From: Bondarzewia mesenterica
Lineage: Eukaryota > Basidiomycota > Agaricomycetes > Russulales > Bondarzewiaceae
Reading direction: 5' to 3'
DNA: 36,396 bases
NCBI GenBank assembly: GCA_004802705.1
Contig: SGPL01000348.1
Span: 1 to 36,396 of the forward strand
The position numbers and the translations under genes are program-made. A model generated the notes under the pieces. It searched no databases. It had not been told where the DNA came from and saw only the letters and a list, made by a program, of their open reading frames with translations. This document shows positions 20,991-32,616 of this stretch, one piece after another. How positions within the stretch are numbered: position 1 is the first letter of the stretch; every line of letters starts with the position of its first letter.

Positions 20991-22182
20991 ATGCTAGAAG
21001 AATTGAGCGCCAGTGCGGAGAAGGGCATTCCTAAAGAGATAGAGTATCCTCGTAATGGAGAGGACGGGCCCGAAAACCAGCCTGTCCGACTGTTGGACTT
21101 CCTCGGTGAACCCATCATCCTTCCGGTCGAGCTATGTGGTACTCGCGAAGTGCGTATTCTTCGACCGCTTTGCTCAGCATTAATGACACGAATATCTAGG
21201 AATTCCAAAAGGTCTTGACTTTCCGCTACAGGAACACAGCCGGCCAACATTATATCGAAAGCGGCGAATACGATGTGACCACAGTTTCAGGCGACATCAT
21301 CGAAGCGAGTTCATGGGCTGATCATGTAAAGCCGGGTGTTTCGATCAAGTTGAATGCCATTGTATGCATACCTGATGCCGACCAGAAGATGTGCCCTATC
21401 TGTTCGAGGACCGGCACCATTGTTGAAGACAACTGTGGTGGTGGGAAGTGGTGGGTCTTTTTTTTTGGAGCTCCAAGTTATTGCTTTCATTTGAGTGAAC
21501 TTACTATATTAGCACGTACTGCCTGACCTGGTCCCGCTTCTCTAATCCTTCGATTGAAGAGGCAACACAGCCTTCCAAGATATCGCAAGCCTCTATGTTC
21601 TACAGCGACTTCTACCGTCTTCGTCGCATTCGGGTTATCCCAATACTCCCCTCTCGTTCGCAAGATACAGACATGACAAATGTCGTCTCAGCCTCTGGAG
21701 GTGGTGCGCTCTTCTCTCCCTGTCTTCTCACGAATTTTCTTGAATTCACCATATTCGTCTATGTAGCGTCATCGGCCCAAACTTTGACCGCATCGAGACC
21801 CGATGCTACCGATGTGCCGAGTACGAGCACAGAAAATCGACATCCAACAGGCAGGGAAGGGTATTCTTGGGGTGCGGGCTCAACCGATCCTCGTGTTGCT
21901 TTCAATACCTATCTGCAAAAGACTGGTCTATGGCAGGCTGTTAAATGGGAATTTGAACAGGATGGACCACTGCACCAATTGACCCATTATGCGATCGTCA
22001 GTGGTAAGCCCTTGCACCACGAATCCCCACCCTGCCAGAGCTGATGATAGGTGTGCATTTTCATACTAGTCGATGGCAAGCTTGTTGGCCGTGGACAAGG
22101 GTTCACTCGTGGCGCGGCGAGGGCTGGAGCAGCAACGCAGGCATTAGAACTTCTGAGCAAGAATCAAGATGCCCAGCGTTAA
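20991..22182 (+). CDS. Ubiquitin-like domain / CxxC zinc motif / dsRBD-like protein
   Basis: Function unknown. Five exons: 20991-21149, 21200-21450, 21513-21700, 21767-22003, 22070-22182; phases close at 315 residues. Residues ~25-105 resemble the fungal ubiquitin-like domain (ULD_2 type): PVRLLDFLGEPIILPVELC, then EEFQKVLTFRYRNTAGQHY, ESGEYDVTTVSGDIIEASSW and HVKPGVSIKLN. Next is a Cys motif formed across intron 2: CPIC, about 18 residues, then CTYC, which could bind zinc. The C-terminal part resembles a dsRNA-binding fold: FNTYLQKTGLWQAVKWEFEQ, GPLHQLTHYAIVSVDGKLVG and GFTRGAARAGAATQALELL. The third intron is in frame with no stop, so an unspliced reading would also look open. Either one fused protein or two adjacent genes; an ATG at about 21672 could start a separate dsRBD gene. 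Confidence 0.75.
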
Positions 22183-22700
22183 CATTCAGGTCGCCGTCAT
22201 TTTCTGAGGCGCACAGGATTTTTCTTGTGTCTCCCCTCCACTGTTAAAGCTTACTATGTGGGACAGTCGCAAAAGTGAGGTTAGGCTCACTGCCGGTATT
22301 TTACTATCCGCGTGATATTATTCCTGCCGAAATTGATATGTATTTTTTAAAACCGCCCACATATTGTGTATTAGAACTCTTTTGAATTTCACCGTTCTGA
22401 CATGGTACAGCGCAGTGATCCGATACTTATAAGAAAGGGTATATTTACAATCTGCGGAAGCGCCAGTGTTTTCATGAATCCCGTGGTACATGTCGTACCA
22501 GTGGGATCAAACTGAATTGTGAATTTGCTAAGGCTCTTATTATGCGGAGGGGTGGTAGTCCGACCGTTTCCAACTCTCTCTTTCGACGGCATCCGCCTTC
22601 CACTCCCGCTCTTTCTCAGACGCCTTCGCCCTCTGCATCTCTCGCGAACCGCATAGTCCCTTCTAATAAACCGTTACCCCGCGTGGGCAGGAAGACGATA
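22183..22700. other. Spacer between ULD/dsRBD and GDA1 genes
   Basis: This 0.5 kb contains the 3' end of the previous gene and the GDA1 promoter. It includes an in-frame ATG at 22542 that would add 53 Ser/Pro/Arg-rich residues to Gda1. No other feature was recognised. Confidence 0.4.
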
Positions 22701-24742
22701 ATGTCGCCACGCAGCAACAATTACGAGCGGCTCGAGAACGGTATGGGCCCCAGCCGCTTCAAAGGGCGGACTTTTTCGTGGAAGAAGCTCGCTATTGGTG
22801 CTGTAGTTCTCATCGGGCTTGTATGGGTCTTTACTCCGAGCGAGAAAAGAGGTTCAGTCTGGAGTGGTATTAAGCAACCTGGTGAGCTTGAGTTTTGCTT
22901 ACAGCGGCGGGAAAGCCACCATCAGGTTTGGGCTTTGCCTTTATCTCTTCAGGGAGATAGGTGGGGGATTTTCATAGCCTACGGGCCTGGTATTCACCAC
23001 TTCCTCTTCCATCCTTCGCTTGGGGAATGATGAATCTTGTGATGGTATTGTGAGAGGCCGAAATTGGTTGTGTGCACTCATGAATTGTTGCGATTCACTC
23101 TCTTTGTGAAGGCATTCGCAAGCGCTAGAATTCACTTGTTTTCACAGCCGGCTCCTTATCTTATGTAGTTATCGACTGCTGTCCCTGCTCACATCTCTTC
23201 TATGTCTTCAGGATGGAAGGGTCCTGATCCCTCGCAGGTCGACTATGATCCCCTTCCTCCACCAACAGTCCCCGAACTCGAACGTCCTGCGGCTGATGTC
23301 GAGTTTCCCTCCAGCCCTCAACCCCCAGCCTCCCGTCCGACGTCCTACGAATCTGATCCAGACCCCCTTCAAACTGTGCACTGCTCAAAACCTTATAAGC
23401 CCTCTGGACCCCTTGTGCAATACGGCCTGATGATCGACGCAGGCTCGACAGGGTCACGCATCCATGTCTATAAATTCCATAACTGCGGACCGTCTCCAGC
23501 GTACGAGTATGAGGTTTTCAAGCATACGCAGCCGGGCCTGTCCTCGTACTCTGGTGCGCCTCAGGATGCTGCTGCGAGTCTGGATGTGCTGCTAGATGTT
23601 GCCATGGCGACTGTTCCCGAGTCTTTGAGGAAGTGTACTCCGGTGGCTGTCAAAGCGACCGCAGGCCTGCGTTCACTTGGTACTGGACAAAGCGCAGAGA
23701 TATTAGCTGCAGTCCGGCACCGCCTGCGCACGGCCTATCCGTTCCCTATCGCTGAACAGGACGGTATCGTCATCATGGATGGTAAAGACGAAGGGGTCTA
23801 CGCCTGGATTACCGCAAATTACCTCATGAACACAATTCGCGCCGACTCTCCCAAGGATTCCACGCCCTATGCCGTGCTTGACCTTGGCGGCGCGTCGACG
23901 CAGATCGTGTTTGAACCATCCTTCGACAAGTCTAAGCCGGATTCGTATCTGCACGAAGGCGACCATAAGTACGAGCTCATTTTCGGCGGCCGAACTCATG
24001 TATTGTATCAGCACTCGTACTTGGGTTACGGGTTAATGCGCGCGCGGAAGAGCGTGCACCGCTTGGTGGACTTTGCGGATTCTATACGGGCGAAGAGCGC
24101 TGGGCCTGAAATCGGGAACCCGTGTCTGGCGAGGGGGACGAAGAGGGTGGTCGAGATTGAGGACGAGCGGGCTGGGAAGGTGAGGAACGTCACCATGGTG
24201 GGTGAGGACGTCGGCGGGTTCGAAGCCTGCAATCGGGTCATGCAGCTTGTCATGGCTAAGGACGCGTAAGTCCGCCCTCGATTCCTCTAATTTTTGGCAT
24301 AGCTCATTTTTCATGCAGGATATGCGAGGTCAAGCCTTGCGCATTTGACGGCGTGTACCAGCCCTCTATTCTCGACACCTTCCCCGCCGGTAAAATCCTG
24401 CTCCTTTCCTACTTCTATGATAGGCTCCACCCGCTCCTCCCTTCAACGAACCCACCCCGTCTGACGATCTCCTCCCTCGCCGAGCTCGCGACTGACATAT
24501 GTATGGGCCGCCCAGCGTGGGAAGCGCGGTGGGGCGGGAATGTAGCAGCAATGGAAGAGCTCGAGGGCCGTCCGGAGTACTGCTTAGACCTCACATTCAT
24601 GCACGCACTGCTGCGACTGGGGTACGAATTCACAGACGCGAGAGAGGTGCAGATTGGCAAGCAGATTGACGGGACGGAGCTGGGCTGGGCTTTGGGCGCG
24701 GCGATAGCGATGGTGGGCGCAGACCTCAAGTGTCAGGTATAG
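22701..24742 (+). CDS. GDA1: Golgi guanosine diphosphatase (GDA1/CD39 family)
   Basis: Hydrolyses GDP to GMP in the Golgi lumen so that GMP can exchange for GDP-mannose during glycosylation. Exons: 22701-22881, 23212-24265, 24319-24742; 552 residues. It is a type II membrane protein: short basic tail, membrane segment LAIGAVVLIGLVWVF (residues ~30-45), Pro-rich stem, then the apyrase catalytic domain. Apyrase conserved regions are visible: MIDAGSTGSRIHVY (~134-147), KATAGLRSLG, GKDEGVYAWITANYL, and VLDLGGASTQIVFEPS, with HSYLGYGLMRAR later. I chose the ATG at 22701 because a short cytosolic tail fits the family; the ATG at 22542 is an in-frame alternative. Intron 1 is long (330 nt) compared with the 53-nt second intron. 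The gene follows the ULD gene on the same strand. Confidence 0.93.
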
Positions 24743-25402
24743 TTGGACAATCCGAGAACTTGAAGAGCAGGGGTCCGGTAAGTATCATAGAAAATTTCGA
24801 TTTTTGAAGATGCAGCCGCTAGCTTTGGATTTGGATTTTGGCGAGCGGAAAAGTTTCTTGTATGGGACAGTGCTGTTCGGCTCTGGATGGTGTTCACACC
24901 ATAGATGCGTACTATTGACGCCTTTTATTTATATCTTCGTACAAATGGCCTTGTTGACACAAGTAGGTGATCCTGTTATTCAGTGAAACGAGTGTCAGGA
25001 AATAACCACCTTCACTTGTAAGGACGAATCGATGATGATGATGATAGTTCGTCACTCGCCATCTTTACACACAGCGAAGACGTCAGACGTCGTAGTATAA
25101 TCGTCATGAGCAACTTAGAACTTACAAACAGCTACTTACAAACCTCTACAAACGTAAGGTACTTATTTAATCGGGTTCGCCCCCCTCGCCAGCGCTCAGG
25201 GTGTACCACATGGCACATACTCGACTGGTCCGTCACTGCGCCCGCTATCTAGAGACTTGGTCACCACTGGTCTATTTATGTACCACCACTGGGTGCCACC
25301 ATACTGCCACCGCACAGCCCTTTGTCTAAACTACAATCTGTCGATATAAATTTACCTGCTTTGAACCGCTCGGTACTCGATATCAGTGGGCAAGCAATTC
25401 CC
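24743..25402. other. Spacer between GDA1 and SPRY genes
   Basis: This 660-bp stretch holds the GDA1 3' UTR and the SPRY promoter. It includes a short (GAT)5 microsatellite at 25031-25045. The frame of the SPRY gene is open upstream of the chosen ATG back to about 25322, but without another ATG, so an unseen 5' exon is possible. Confidence 0.4.
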
Positions 25403-26349
25403 ATGTTCCCGTCTCTGTTATTCTCTCGCAGTGCTCAGCGAGAGCTCCCACCGCGATGGGCTCCTGCACCCGAACGATCACACACACATGGTCTTTTCAA
25501 TGAAGCCAGCGACGAAGATTTTGCGAGGGCAGAGGAATTCTGCCGTATGAATCCTCGCAATCCGGTGCGTTTATTGCCGGACGAGACGATCAAATATATA
25601 GAATCGCAGCGCGCCGGCGCCTGGGATCTCGATTGGCCGACTACGCCACGCTTTGTCGGACGCTTCGAAAAGGATTTCCATACTATTGGTGGTGTCCGGG
25701 TGCGGACGGAGCATGAGTGCAAGGATGTATGCCTGTTCAGTAACCTCCCGCTCGTGGCAGGAGCGTACAATCGACCACAGCAGAAGGGGGTGTACTACGA
25801 GGTGATCGTCCTCAGGATGGAGGGAGTGATCGCCATCGGTACAGCATTCAACGCTTCTTTCGCTGAGAACTGGTGGCTGAATTAGTATCTAATACTGCAG
25901 GCACGGCATGTAAGCCATATCCAAACTGGCGTATGCCGGGTTGGAATCGTCTGAGCGCTGGTCTCCACTTGGATGACTTGCGCAAATTCTTCGAAGATCC
26001 CGATGGCGGGCGTGATTATACTCCTGATCTGCCCCGCATCGAAGAGGGACACACCGTCGGATGCGGCTACGAGTTTGCCACCGGCTCGCTCTTTTTCACG
26101 CACAATGGAGTCCGTCTGCCGGACGCATTCAGAGGCATATACATGCCTCGTCATGAGCATGATGTCTATGCTGCGATCGGAGTGGAAGGATGCAACGAAC
26201 TGGAAGTGGATTTCGGATCCTCGAGGTTCGCTTGGGAGGAGGGCGATAATTCAGCCTGGCGCATTGAGGACCAGGTGGGACCAGACAGTGCTGGTGAAGA
26301 TCTGCCGTCGTACAATGAAGCAAACCTTGGAGTCGGACACGGTGGCTAG
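25403..26349 (+). CDS. SPRY-domain protein, Ear1/Ssh4-like
   Basis: Likely a ubiquitin-ligase adaptor of the Ear1/Ssh4 type, which links cargo to Rsp5 in the endosomal pathway; this role is inferred from family resemblance. Exons 25403-25838 and 25901-26349 give 294 residues; the intron 25839-25900 ends ACTGCAG. Conserved features: WAPAPERSHTHGLFNEAS, then the SPRY domain with RFVGRFEKDFHTIGGVRV, GVYYEVIVLRMEGVIAIGTA, KPYPNWRMPGWNRLSAGLHL, DDLRKFFEDPDGGRDYTPDL, VGCGYEFATGSLFFTHNGV and YAAIGVEG. The C-terminal LPSYNEA contains LPxY, a variant of the PY motif that binds Rsp5 WW domains. Relatives often have an N-terminal membrane segment; it is missing here, so an upstream exon may be overlooked. 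Start is the first ATG in frame. Confidence 0.85.
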
Positions 26350-26681
26350 CCAGTGGGTACCGTACTAAGCTTATTCGACTTGTCTGTGTCTGGTTGACAG
26401 ACCACTATTGTTACTGCCGTGCCGTAGAGTTTTCTTTCCTACCGAAATCCGCATTCCTCCTTTGTATGAGTATTCGGTTTTATTTACCAAGGCAAATCCT
26501 TCAGCGAGAAGCACTGACAATCGTGCCGGAAGCACCAGATCTGGCACTGGTCACATATAAATACACAAATAGTTCAACGGTTAACGCAGATACTCAAAGG
26601 TAAAGGACAGTGGGATGACGGCAGAAAATGTTCGACTCCATCGTATAATGCAATGAAAGGAAGTGCACACGAGAAGCACTC
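26350..26681. other. Convergent spacer SPRY / kinase
   Basis: This 332-bp stretch between the tails of the SPRY gene (+) and the kinase gene (-) should hold both 3' UTRs. Nothing else was recognised. Confidence 0.45.
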
Positions 26682-28857
26682 TCAGTGCTCAATACGCTCG
26701 GTCTTTATGAGACCATCCGGACCGTTCATTGTTGCAGCTCCTCCTCTCTGAGTAGATCCTCTTACAGCCATCCGCGAACTCTGATTCGTCTTGTCAGCCT
26801 GAGGTGACGGGATATTGAGAGGAGCGTGGCAGCCCTCTCCCGACCGCAAGCCAGGATCTCCGGAAGCGTTCCAGTATCCCATGAGCCTTTTGTTTTCGCT
26901 CATGAGTTCAACGGGGCAGTGCCAATTGAACATGGATTCCGGAAACTCGAGGGTGTAGTCGGGCTCCTCGGAGGTTTCTTCTGCCGACATGGAGAATTGG
27001 ACGGTAGTATCCCCGTCGCCGCACGGTCTCGATGGCCGGTGAAGAGCTGAAGACACGGACAATGAATATTCGGAATGAGGTGCATAAAACCTAGATGCGT
27101 TGACTTACTGTTATATATTCCCTTTTCACAACGATCCCAGTCACTGTCAGATGAAGAAGTCACAATATAAATCCAGTTGTCGGGAGAATGAGTGCAGACG
27201 AATCACGCACATGCACCTAAAGTACGGATGTTTCTTAATGTCATCGATACTGGGCCGTTTCTGAGGGTCGCGCTGAAGGATCTGTGAGTGAAGATGTAAG
27301 ACACTTTCTCCGAAATCTTGGATAAGATCGAATAAACTGACCGCTATCAAGAGATCGATTCCCTCGCGAGGCTCAACACGTATCTTGATATCCCCAGATG
27401 TATCTTTGTTCAAAATCTCATAGCGCCCATCGTCTCCGTTTATTTCCTTGAAGTAATTCTGCGGTAGAATTGAAAGGCGTCAATACAGTCCGCGCTATGC
27501 GATAAAAATTTCCCTTACACTGCCGCTACCGTAATAGAGCTCGAGGAGACAGACTCCATACAGCCAGATGTCGACCTTAGCCGTGTACCCATCTTTCGAA
27601 CTATTGCAAAGTTGCTCCGGGGCAAACCGTTGTGGAGTTCCTACTGCCTCGAACATCTTGGCATCTTCAAACGATCCTCCCTCTGGAATCTCGGGCGTTG
27701 TCGCCAGGCTGTAGTCAGCAAGGGACAAGTGGCCATTCGCGGTGACGAAGACATTCGAAAGCTTGATGTCGCGGTGGACGATGCCCAAATTGTGCAGGTT
27801 CTCGACGGCCAAGAGCTGTAGATAAAGTAGAATCAGTAGTCTGTCGGTTCGGGAGCATGCGTATATAGGACTGTACCAGCTCGGCTGCGTAGAGCCTTAT
27901 CTCGTGCACCGGCATGCGCTCATAATAGTCTCTAACGCGATGGTGTAAGTCCTCGCCATATAGTCTCTTCATGACATGAGCAGGGAATGAGTACTGGCGA
28001 GTTGAGAGAACATACCATGACAATGTAGATATATTCATCATCCTGAAACGAGCTGAGCATACGAGTAAGAAACAAGCTTCCGGCCATAGTGATGCGTTTA
28101 AAAGTGTTGATCTCGCCAATGACGGATTGATAGACGTTGCGGCAGCGACGCATCCGGCTTTTTGGGAGGATCTTGATCGCCACTTGCGTAGGAAAGCCGT
28201 CTAGAGAGTTATCATGGGGAGCGGCCTCAGCTTCAATAACGGCACCGTAGCCACCTTCCCCCAGGATACCGATGGGAGTATACATTACACGGCCGTCGTC
28301 CAAGGTTCCAACGGAAAATTCGACCTTGCTATTGTCAGGACCTTTTTGGTTGTCAGCATCGTCTGGCGATGGAATAACGATAGCCTTGTCCTTCGTGAAG
28401 AGCCGACGAACAAAGAACCAAGTGCTGCACATCATGCGAAGTGCCGCGCGAGTGACCTCATACCAATTAAGACCATTCAACGGGGTAGAAACCGATTGTG
28501 AGCTTGAATACTAGGATAATGCAACTTCTCAGGAACTATTTGCGAAACAAATTCTGACGCACATACCGATTCCGTCTTTCTCATGCTTCCATGAAACCCA
28601 TACGTCCGGAGTGGCTCAGAGTCAAAGACACTACTTGAGCACGCAGAGTACATAGGTCGACGATTGAAGAAGGGTGCTGCCTGCTTGACGATAATTGGGA
28701 TGCGTATTGAAGATAGAAGTGAGAATCCCCAGGACGACAAAGACAAAGTGAACTGGTGAAAACGATGCCATAGTGCAGCCGTACTTGGAACTGGCGAGTC
28801 CACAGGCTGAGCGCGGTCCATCGGCGATGAGAAAAGTGATGATAGTCTGTCGGTCAT
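26682..28857 (-). CDS. Serine/threonine-type protein kinase with altered DFG
   Basis: Predicted protein kinase of 584 residues. Eight exons (minus): 28857-28567, 28510-28016, 27966-27877, 27815-27519, 27458-27342, 27281-27217, 27143-27109, 27046-26682; phases consistent. Kinase motifs: glycine loop GEGGYGAV (~181-188), VAIKILPKS with Lys210, GEINTFKRI with Glu230 in helix C, IVHRDIKLSN with catalytic Asp308, LADYSLA replacing LADFGLA (Asp326 kept), RFAPEQL for APE (357-359), and DIWLYGVCLLEL. The C-lobe ends with ILQRDPQKRPSIDDIKKHPYF. The N-terminal ~160 residues and C-terminal ~120 residues match nothing I know. The metal-binding Asp, Lys and HRD are intact, so catalysis is plausible, but DYS for DFG and the low-similarity flanks are unusual. 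The specific family is uncertain. Confidence 0.85.
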
Positions 28858-30433
28858 GCGTGCCACTGTTGTCTCAACAGCAGTTTAGAGGGGCTGGTGC
28901 GGATTGAACAAGACTGTCTTGGGCGGGATCCAACTTGCAGGAGAAAAGAGTTGATAGAGAACTTGACCAGACGTTGGCCAAGGAGAAGAGGGTAATAGAA
29001 GAGAAAGGTGCAGAGCAGCTCTCCTTCAGTAATTCTCTTATACCTGTGGCCATGAGCCATCCCCATTGTTCTTCGCCACGGGCAAGCGCAGTAGACCAAG
29101 GTCAAAGCACAACTTTCGCACGCGATGTGATGCTCGTTTTCTGGGATGACTAGGGCTCAAAAATCGAGGATTATGAGTATTATGACGGATTTACTTCCAG
29201 GTAGGGAGATTTGGAATCTTCAGGATGGAAGAGAGACTAACTGCATACAGGAGAGAAACTTGAACTTACCTTGTTGGGGAGCCACACAACAGGTTCGACT
29301 GTAACATTAAACAAATCTCATTTGTTCTTCCTCTGGAACAATCACAGCTTGGTTCCAAATGAGCTCTTACAACAGAGCTTCTGGCAGTAGTCATGCGTGC
29401 ATAAGTACAGGTAGAGTCAGTAAGTAGGGCTGCAGCTGGTTGCAATTAGATTCGGAACAAACCCTTTTTAAATCCCGCTGCTTGCTGGTATTTGGTGCGG
29501 ACGCGGCGGCAGCGGCCGTGTGTGCCGGCGATGGTCGGGGACTAAAAACACTGTATGCCAGCGGCGCTCACCGACTCGGACTCAAAAAACGCCATGCGTA
29601 CTGTATTTTGAATCGCAAGCATGTCCTCCTTGTAGATCCAGTTCCAACCTCACTATTGCAATTAATCTGTGGGCTACATTGGTGATCGGTTGGCGAGCTT
29701 GGTTTGTGAACCTTCCTGTGACATGATTTTAGTTTTTAAAAAGGCATTGACGATGGCGTTCCGCAATTCCGTTCGTCTAATTGGGCGCCGGCAGTGCGAG
29801 GACTAAAGTCGAGAAGACGCTCGCACGTTTTGTTGAATCTGGGGCCATCTATTGCTGTATACAGGTCAATCGATACGTTCGGTCAACCCATGCTTTGATA
29901 GATGGTCTCCACCATAGGTGGCGTATGTGACTGTCTCCTTTGTCTCAACATCTGCAACTCTGTTTTTTGATGCACTGATCATCCAGATCGTTGGCATCTA
30001 TCCTACCATTATCGTCATCCTTGTTTACATACGGATNACACCGCCAGTCCTCGGATGACTCTTCCAAAATCGGGTCTTTCCCGGTCATGGAGTTCTCGCA
30101 GAAATTTTGCCACGCAGTCCACCCCAGTCGACGTCGGACGAGTCTTCGTCAATTACTTCGACACGCGTACACCCTGCTAATGTTCATCCATACAGGAACT
30201 CCAGGGGTAGTGCTCACATATCGTATTTAACCGATCAGAATCCGGTCTAGCTCGGAGGAATGGGAAATGTATCGGATGATTTTGTGTTAGTGTAAAGCTT
30301 AACCTAATCAGTGATTGTAGTTAAACACTTGTACAATTAGGATTTATTAATGACAACTCTCCAGGGCAGAATGAGCAACCATAAGGTAAAACGTTATCGC
30401 AACACAGATGAGAGAAAGGTAAGTCATGAAACT
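28858..30433. other. Kinase upstream region and HDAC downstream region
   Basis: This 1.6 kb contains no gene I can support. Short open frames (up to ~85 codons) have no motif; a GC-rich patch lies at about 29500-29530. One N occurs at 30037. The part near 28860-29160 is the likely kinase promoter, and the right end the 3' flank of the deacetylase. Confidence 0.4.
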
Positions 30434-32616
30434 TCAGGTCGTGGGCGGAGGGCCAACCTTCAGAATTACCCTCGGGAGCTTCGGGAACACCTGCGGCGAC
30501 ACATCAGACTCGGGTGCCTCTGGCGTGGACGAGATGGAGACAGACGATCCATCATTCACGATGACCTTGGGTTCACTGGAGCCGTTGCTCTTCTGCGGTC
30601 CAGTACGAGTAGGTGGTGATGGAGACTCCGCCTTCTTTCTGTTTCGGAGGGTCATGGAACTGGGAGGCAGTGCAGGTTTCTGAAATGAAGGATAATTGCT
30701 AATGGGATCCAGAATCGATAGGAGAACGGTGGTGCGATCGAGCCAGGACAGTATGCGAGCGTCTGTGCTGGTGAGAGACGTTTTATGTCCACGGCGTTTC
30801 TTCGTCAAATTTTCAAGCTATGGAAACGCCGGATCGTTTAGCAGGGTTTCAATACTTGAGTGGTCCAACCTACCATGGAAACATTATCCGAGTTCCACCA
30901 CTGCACTCGTTCCTGCATTTTGACTTCTGCATCGCTGCTGCCCCTGCTGTCGACTAGACCTAAGAGATGAGCCATCGATCCACTCAGCAGTGCTTTATCG
31001 CTGTAGCCCCCCTCAAGAACGCTGACAAGTCTCCCGTGCGCCCACCTGTCCGCGAAAGCGCATGCATCCAGCGTGAAACGGTAGAACAATGACGTCGGTA
31101 CTTTCCGCGCGTGTCTGGACATGGACGGATATTCATGTTCAGACGCATCAAATCCACAGCTGTCAGTAAGAAACATGTCAGAAATGGTACGGGCGCTGAG
31201 TAGGAAGAAAGATACCTGATGAATACCATCACATCATCTGAACCCTTGGTCGTACTCTCGAGGAACTCCTGAGCCTTTTGGAGCAACCTGCTGTAAGCGC
31301 CCTTGTACACCACTTCCCAGAACTGTTCTTCCGTTTCGTACGGTTGCAGGTGGATATTCTCCACATACTGTCCGTGAGGACCGTGAATCGAGACGGAAGC
31401 AGCTTGAACGAGTTCTGCTTTGCCATCCTAATCGAGTAGATTTCGTCAGATCAACAACACAAAGTTGCCGCTTCATCGGCGACTTACTTCGCAAGGATAT
31501 GATAAGATGTCGTGCACTGAGCCGTAATAAACTTGTAAGCCAGGTTTCGAAGGGGGAGCACCAGGACCTGAGAACTCGGACTCAAGTTTCATTCTATATG
31601 TCTCTTCATTGATCTGCCAAGCAATGGACTGCGTTCCATTTCCTATGGATCAGATTTCAAACGCTTAGGAGAGTGTTCGCAGGCGCAATCCGATGATGCT
31701 TACCGTGGTGTAGATCAATATCGAGAACAACAATGCGTTTGATGTTATGGGCCAAGTGTGCTGCGTCAAGCTGTCTGCTTAGAACAATCGGGGAACTGGG
31801 AGAAACCAGTTCATTGCTTACCGTGAGCGGCTGCGACAGCTACGTTATTGAGAAAACAGAACCCAGCCGGTGTGTCCTCTCCGCAGTGATGTCCTGGAGG
31901 CCGTATAGCAACGAACGCTTTTTGCGCTGAGATGCCACTCTGCTCGGGTGCTTCTGGGGAACTTGAATGAACCACGGTATCGACCGCTTCACAGACCGTC
32001 CCCAGTGCACCTTGCATCGCGTCGATCGAGTCGGGGCACACTGATCGCAAACAGAATGGTGAGTTGGATTGGACCTTGAAAAGTAATGACGCACGCACAA
32101 TAAAGATCTCCTTGAGACAATCCATCCGGGATCTCAGACTTGCCTTGCGCGACCTTCTCGGCGCTATCCCGCGCCAGATCCCTCAACTTCTCCAAGTAAA
32201 CATCTCCATCTATGTCGCCATGAATATACTTCACGGCGGCATTATTCAAGATGTCAAATTTTCGCCGAACTCTTAACAATGCGAATTGGAAAAGAGGGGG
32301 GCAAAGGAACGTCATCGAGGCTGGTGGGCGCGCCGATGGTCATTCGGCCCATAGCTACAGAGAGGGCGTCTGCATTCGTCCCATTTGTGCCTTCACCGGC
32401 GGGTAAAGACGATCCTGTGATTTCCTCCTTTTGGTCTTTCTCCACATCTATTCGAAGAGAGTCTTCGAGGCAGGCAATTGCAGCGGATAAACCAAGTTTC
32501 ACAGCTCGCAGGCGCTCGGGACGTTCGACTACGTTAGATGAATCGCGGGAGCGGATGAAGCGATGTTGTAGGCATGCATCTTGAAGGAATATCGCAGTGG
32601 TAGGCTGTTTTGGCAT
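30434..32616 (-). CDS. HOS3: Histone deacetylase, Hos3-like (one frame break)
   Basis: Zinc-dependent lysine deacetylase similar to yeast Hos3. Seven exons (minus): 32616-32099, 32040-31822, 31760-31704, 31642-31488, 31427-31216, 31159-30874, 30817-30434; about 609 residues once a one-base break is allowed. Conserved parts: NVVERPERLRAVKLGL near the start, NNAAVKYIHGDIDGDVYLEK, AIRPPGHHCGEDTPAGFCFL with the catalytic His pair (~223-224), RIVVLDIDLHHGNGTQSIAW with the Asp/His zinc ligands, SCGFDASEHEYPSM, and VLEGGYS. The C-terminal ~120 residues are Lys/Pro/Ser-rich. In exon 1 the frame changes at about 32255-32262: VKSSAKI in one frame, DILNNAAVK one base on. No intron fits, so an extra base in the AAAATTT run is likely. 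Confidence 0.9.
32255..32262 (-). other. Frame break in HOS3-like gene
   Basis: Reading on the minus strand, VKSSAKI is followed by a TGA, while DILNNAAVKYIHGD follows one base later. Removing one base in AAAATTT restores a continuous protein. Both flanking segments match the family. Confidence 0.65.

Noticed and set aside
21701..21766. Hydrophobic segment in the ULD/dsRBD frame that looks like a membrane helix
   Set aside because: It starts with GT, ends TATGTAG and is exactly 66 nt, so it is best read as an in-frame intron.
25031..25045. GAT microsatellite as a functional element
   Set aside because: Only five units; common background in fungal intergenic DNA.
29440..29685. An 81-codon open frame with an Ala-rich stretch
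   Set aside because: Short, GC-patch driven and without motif or neighbours to support a gene.
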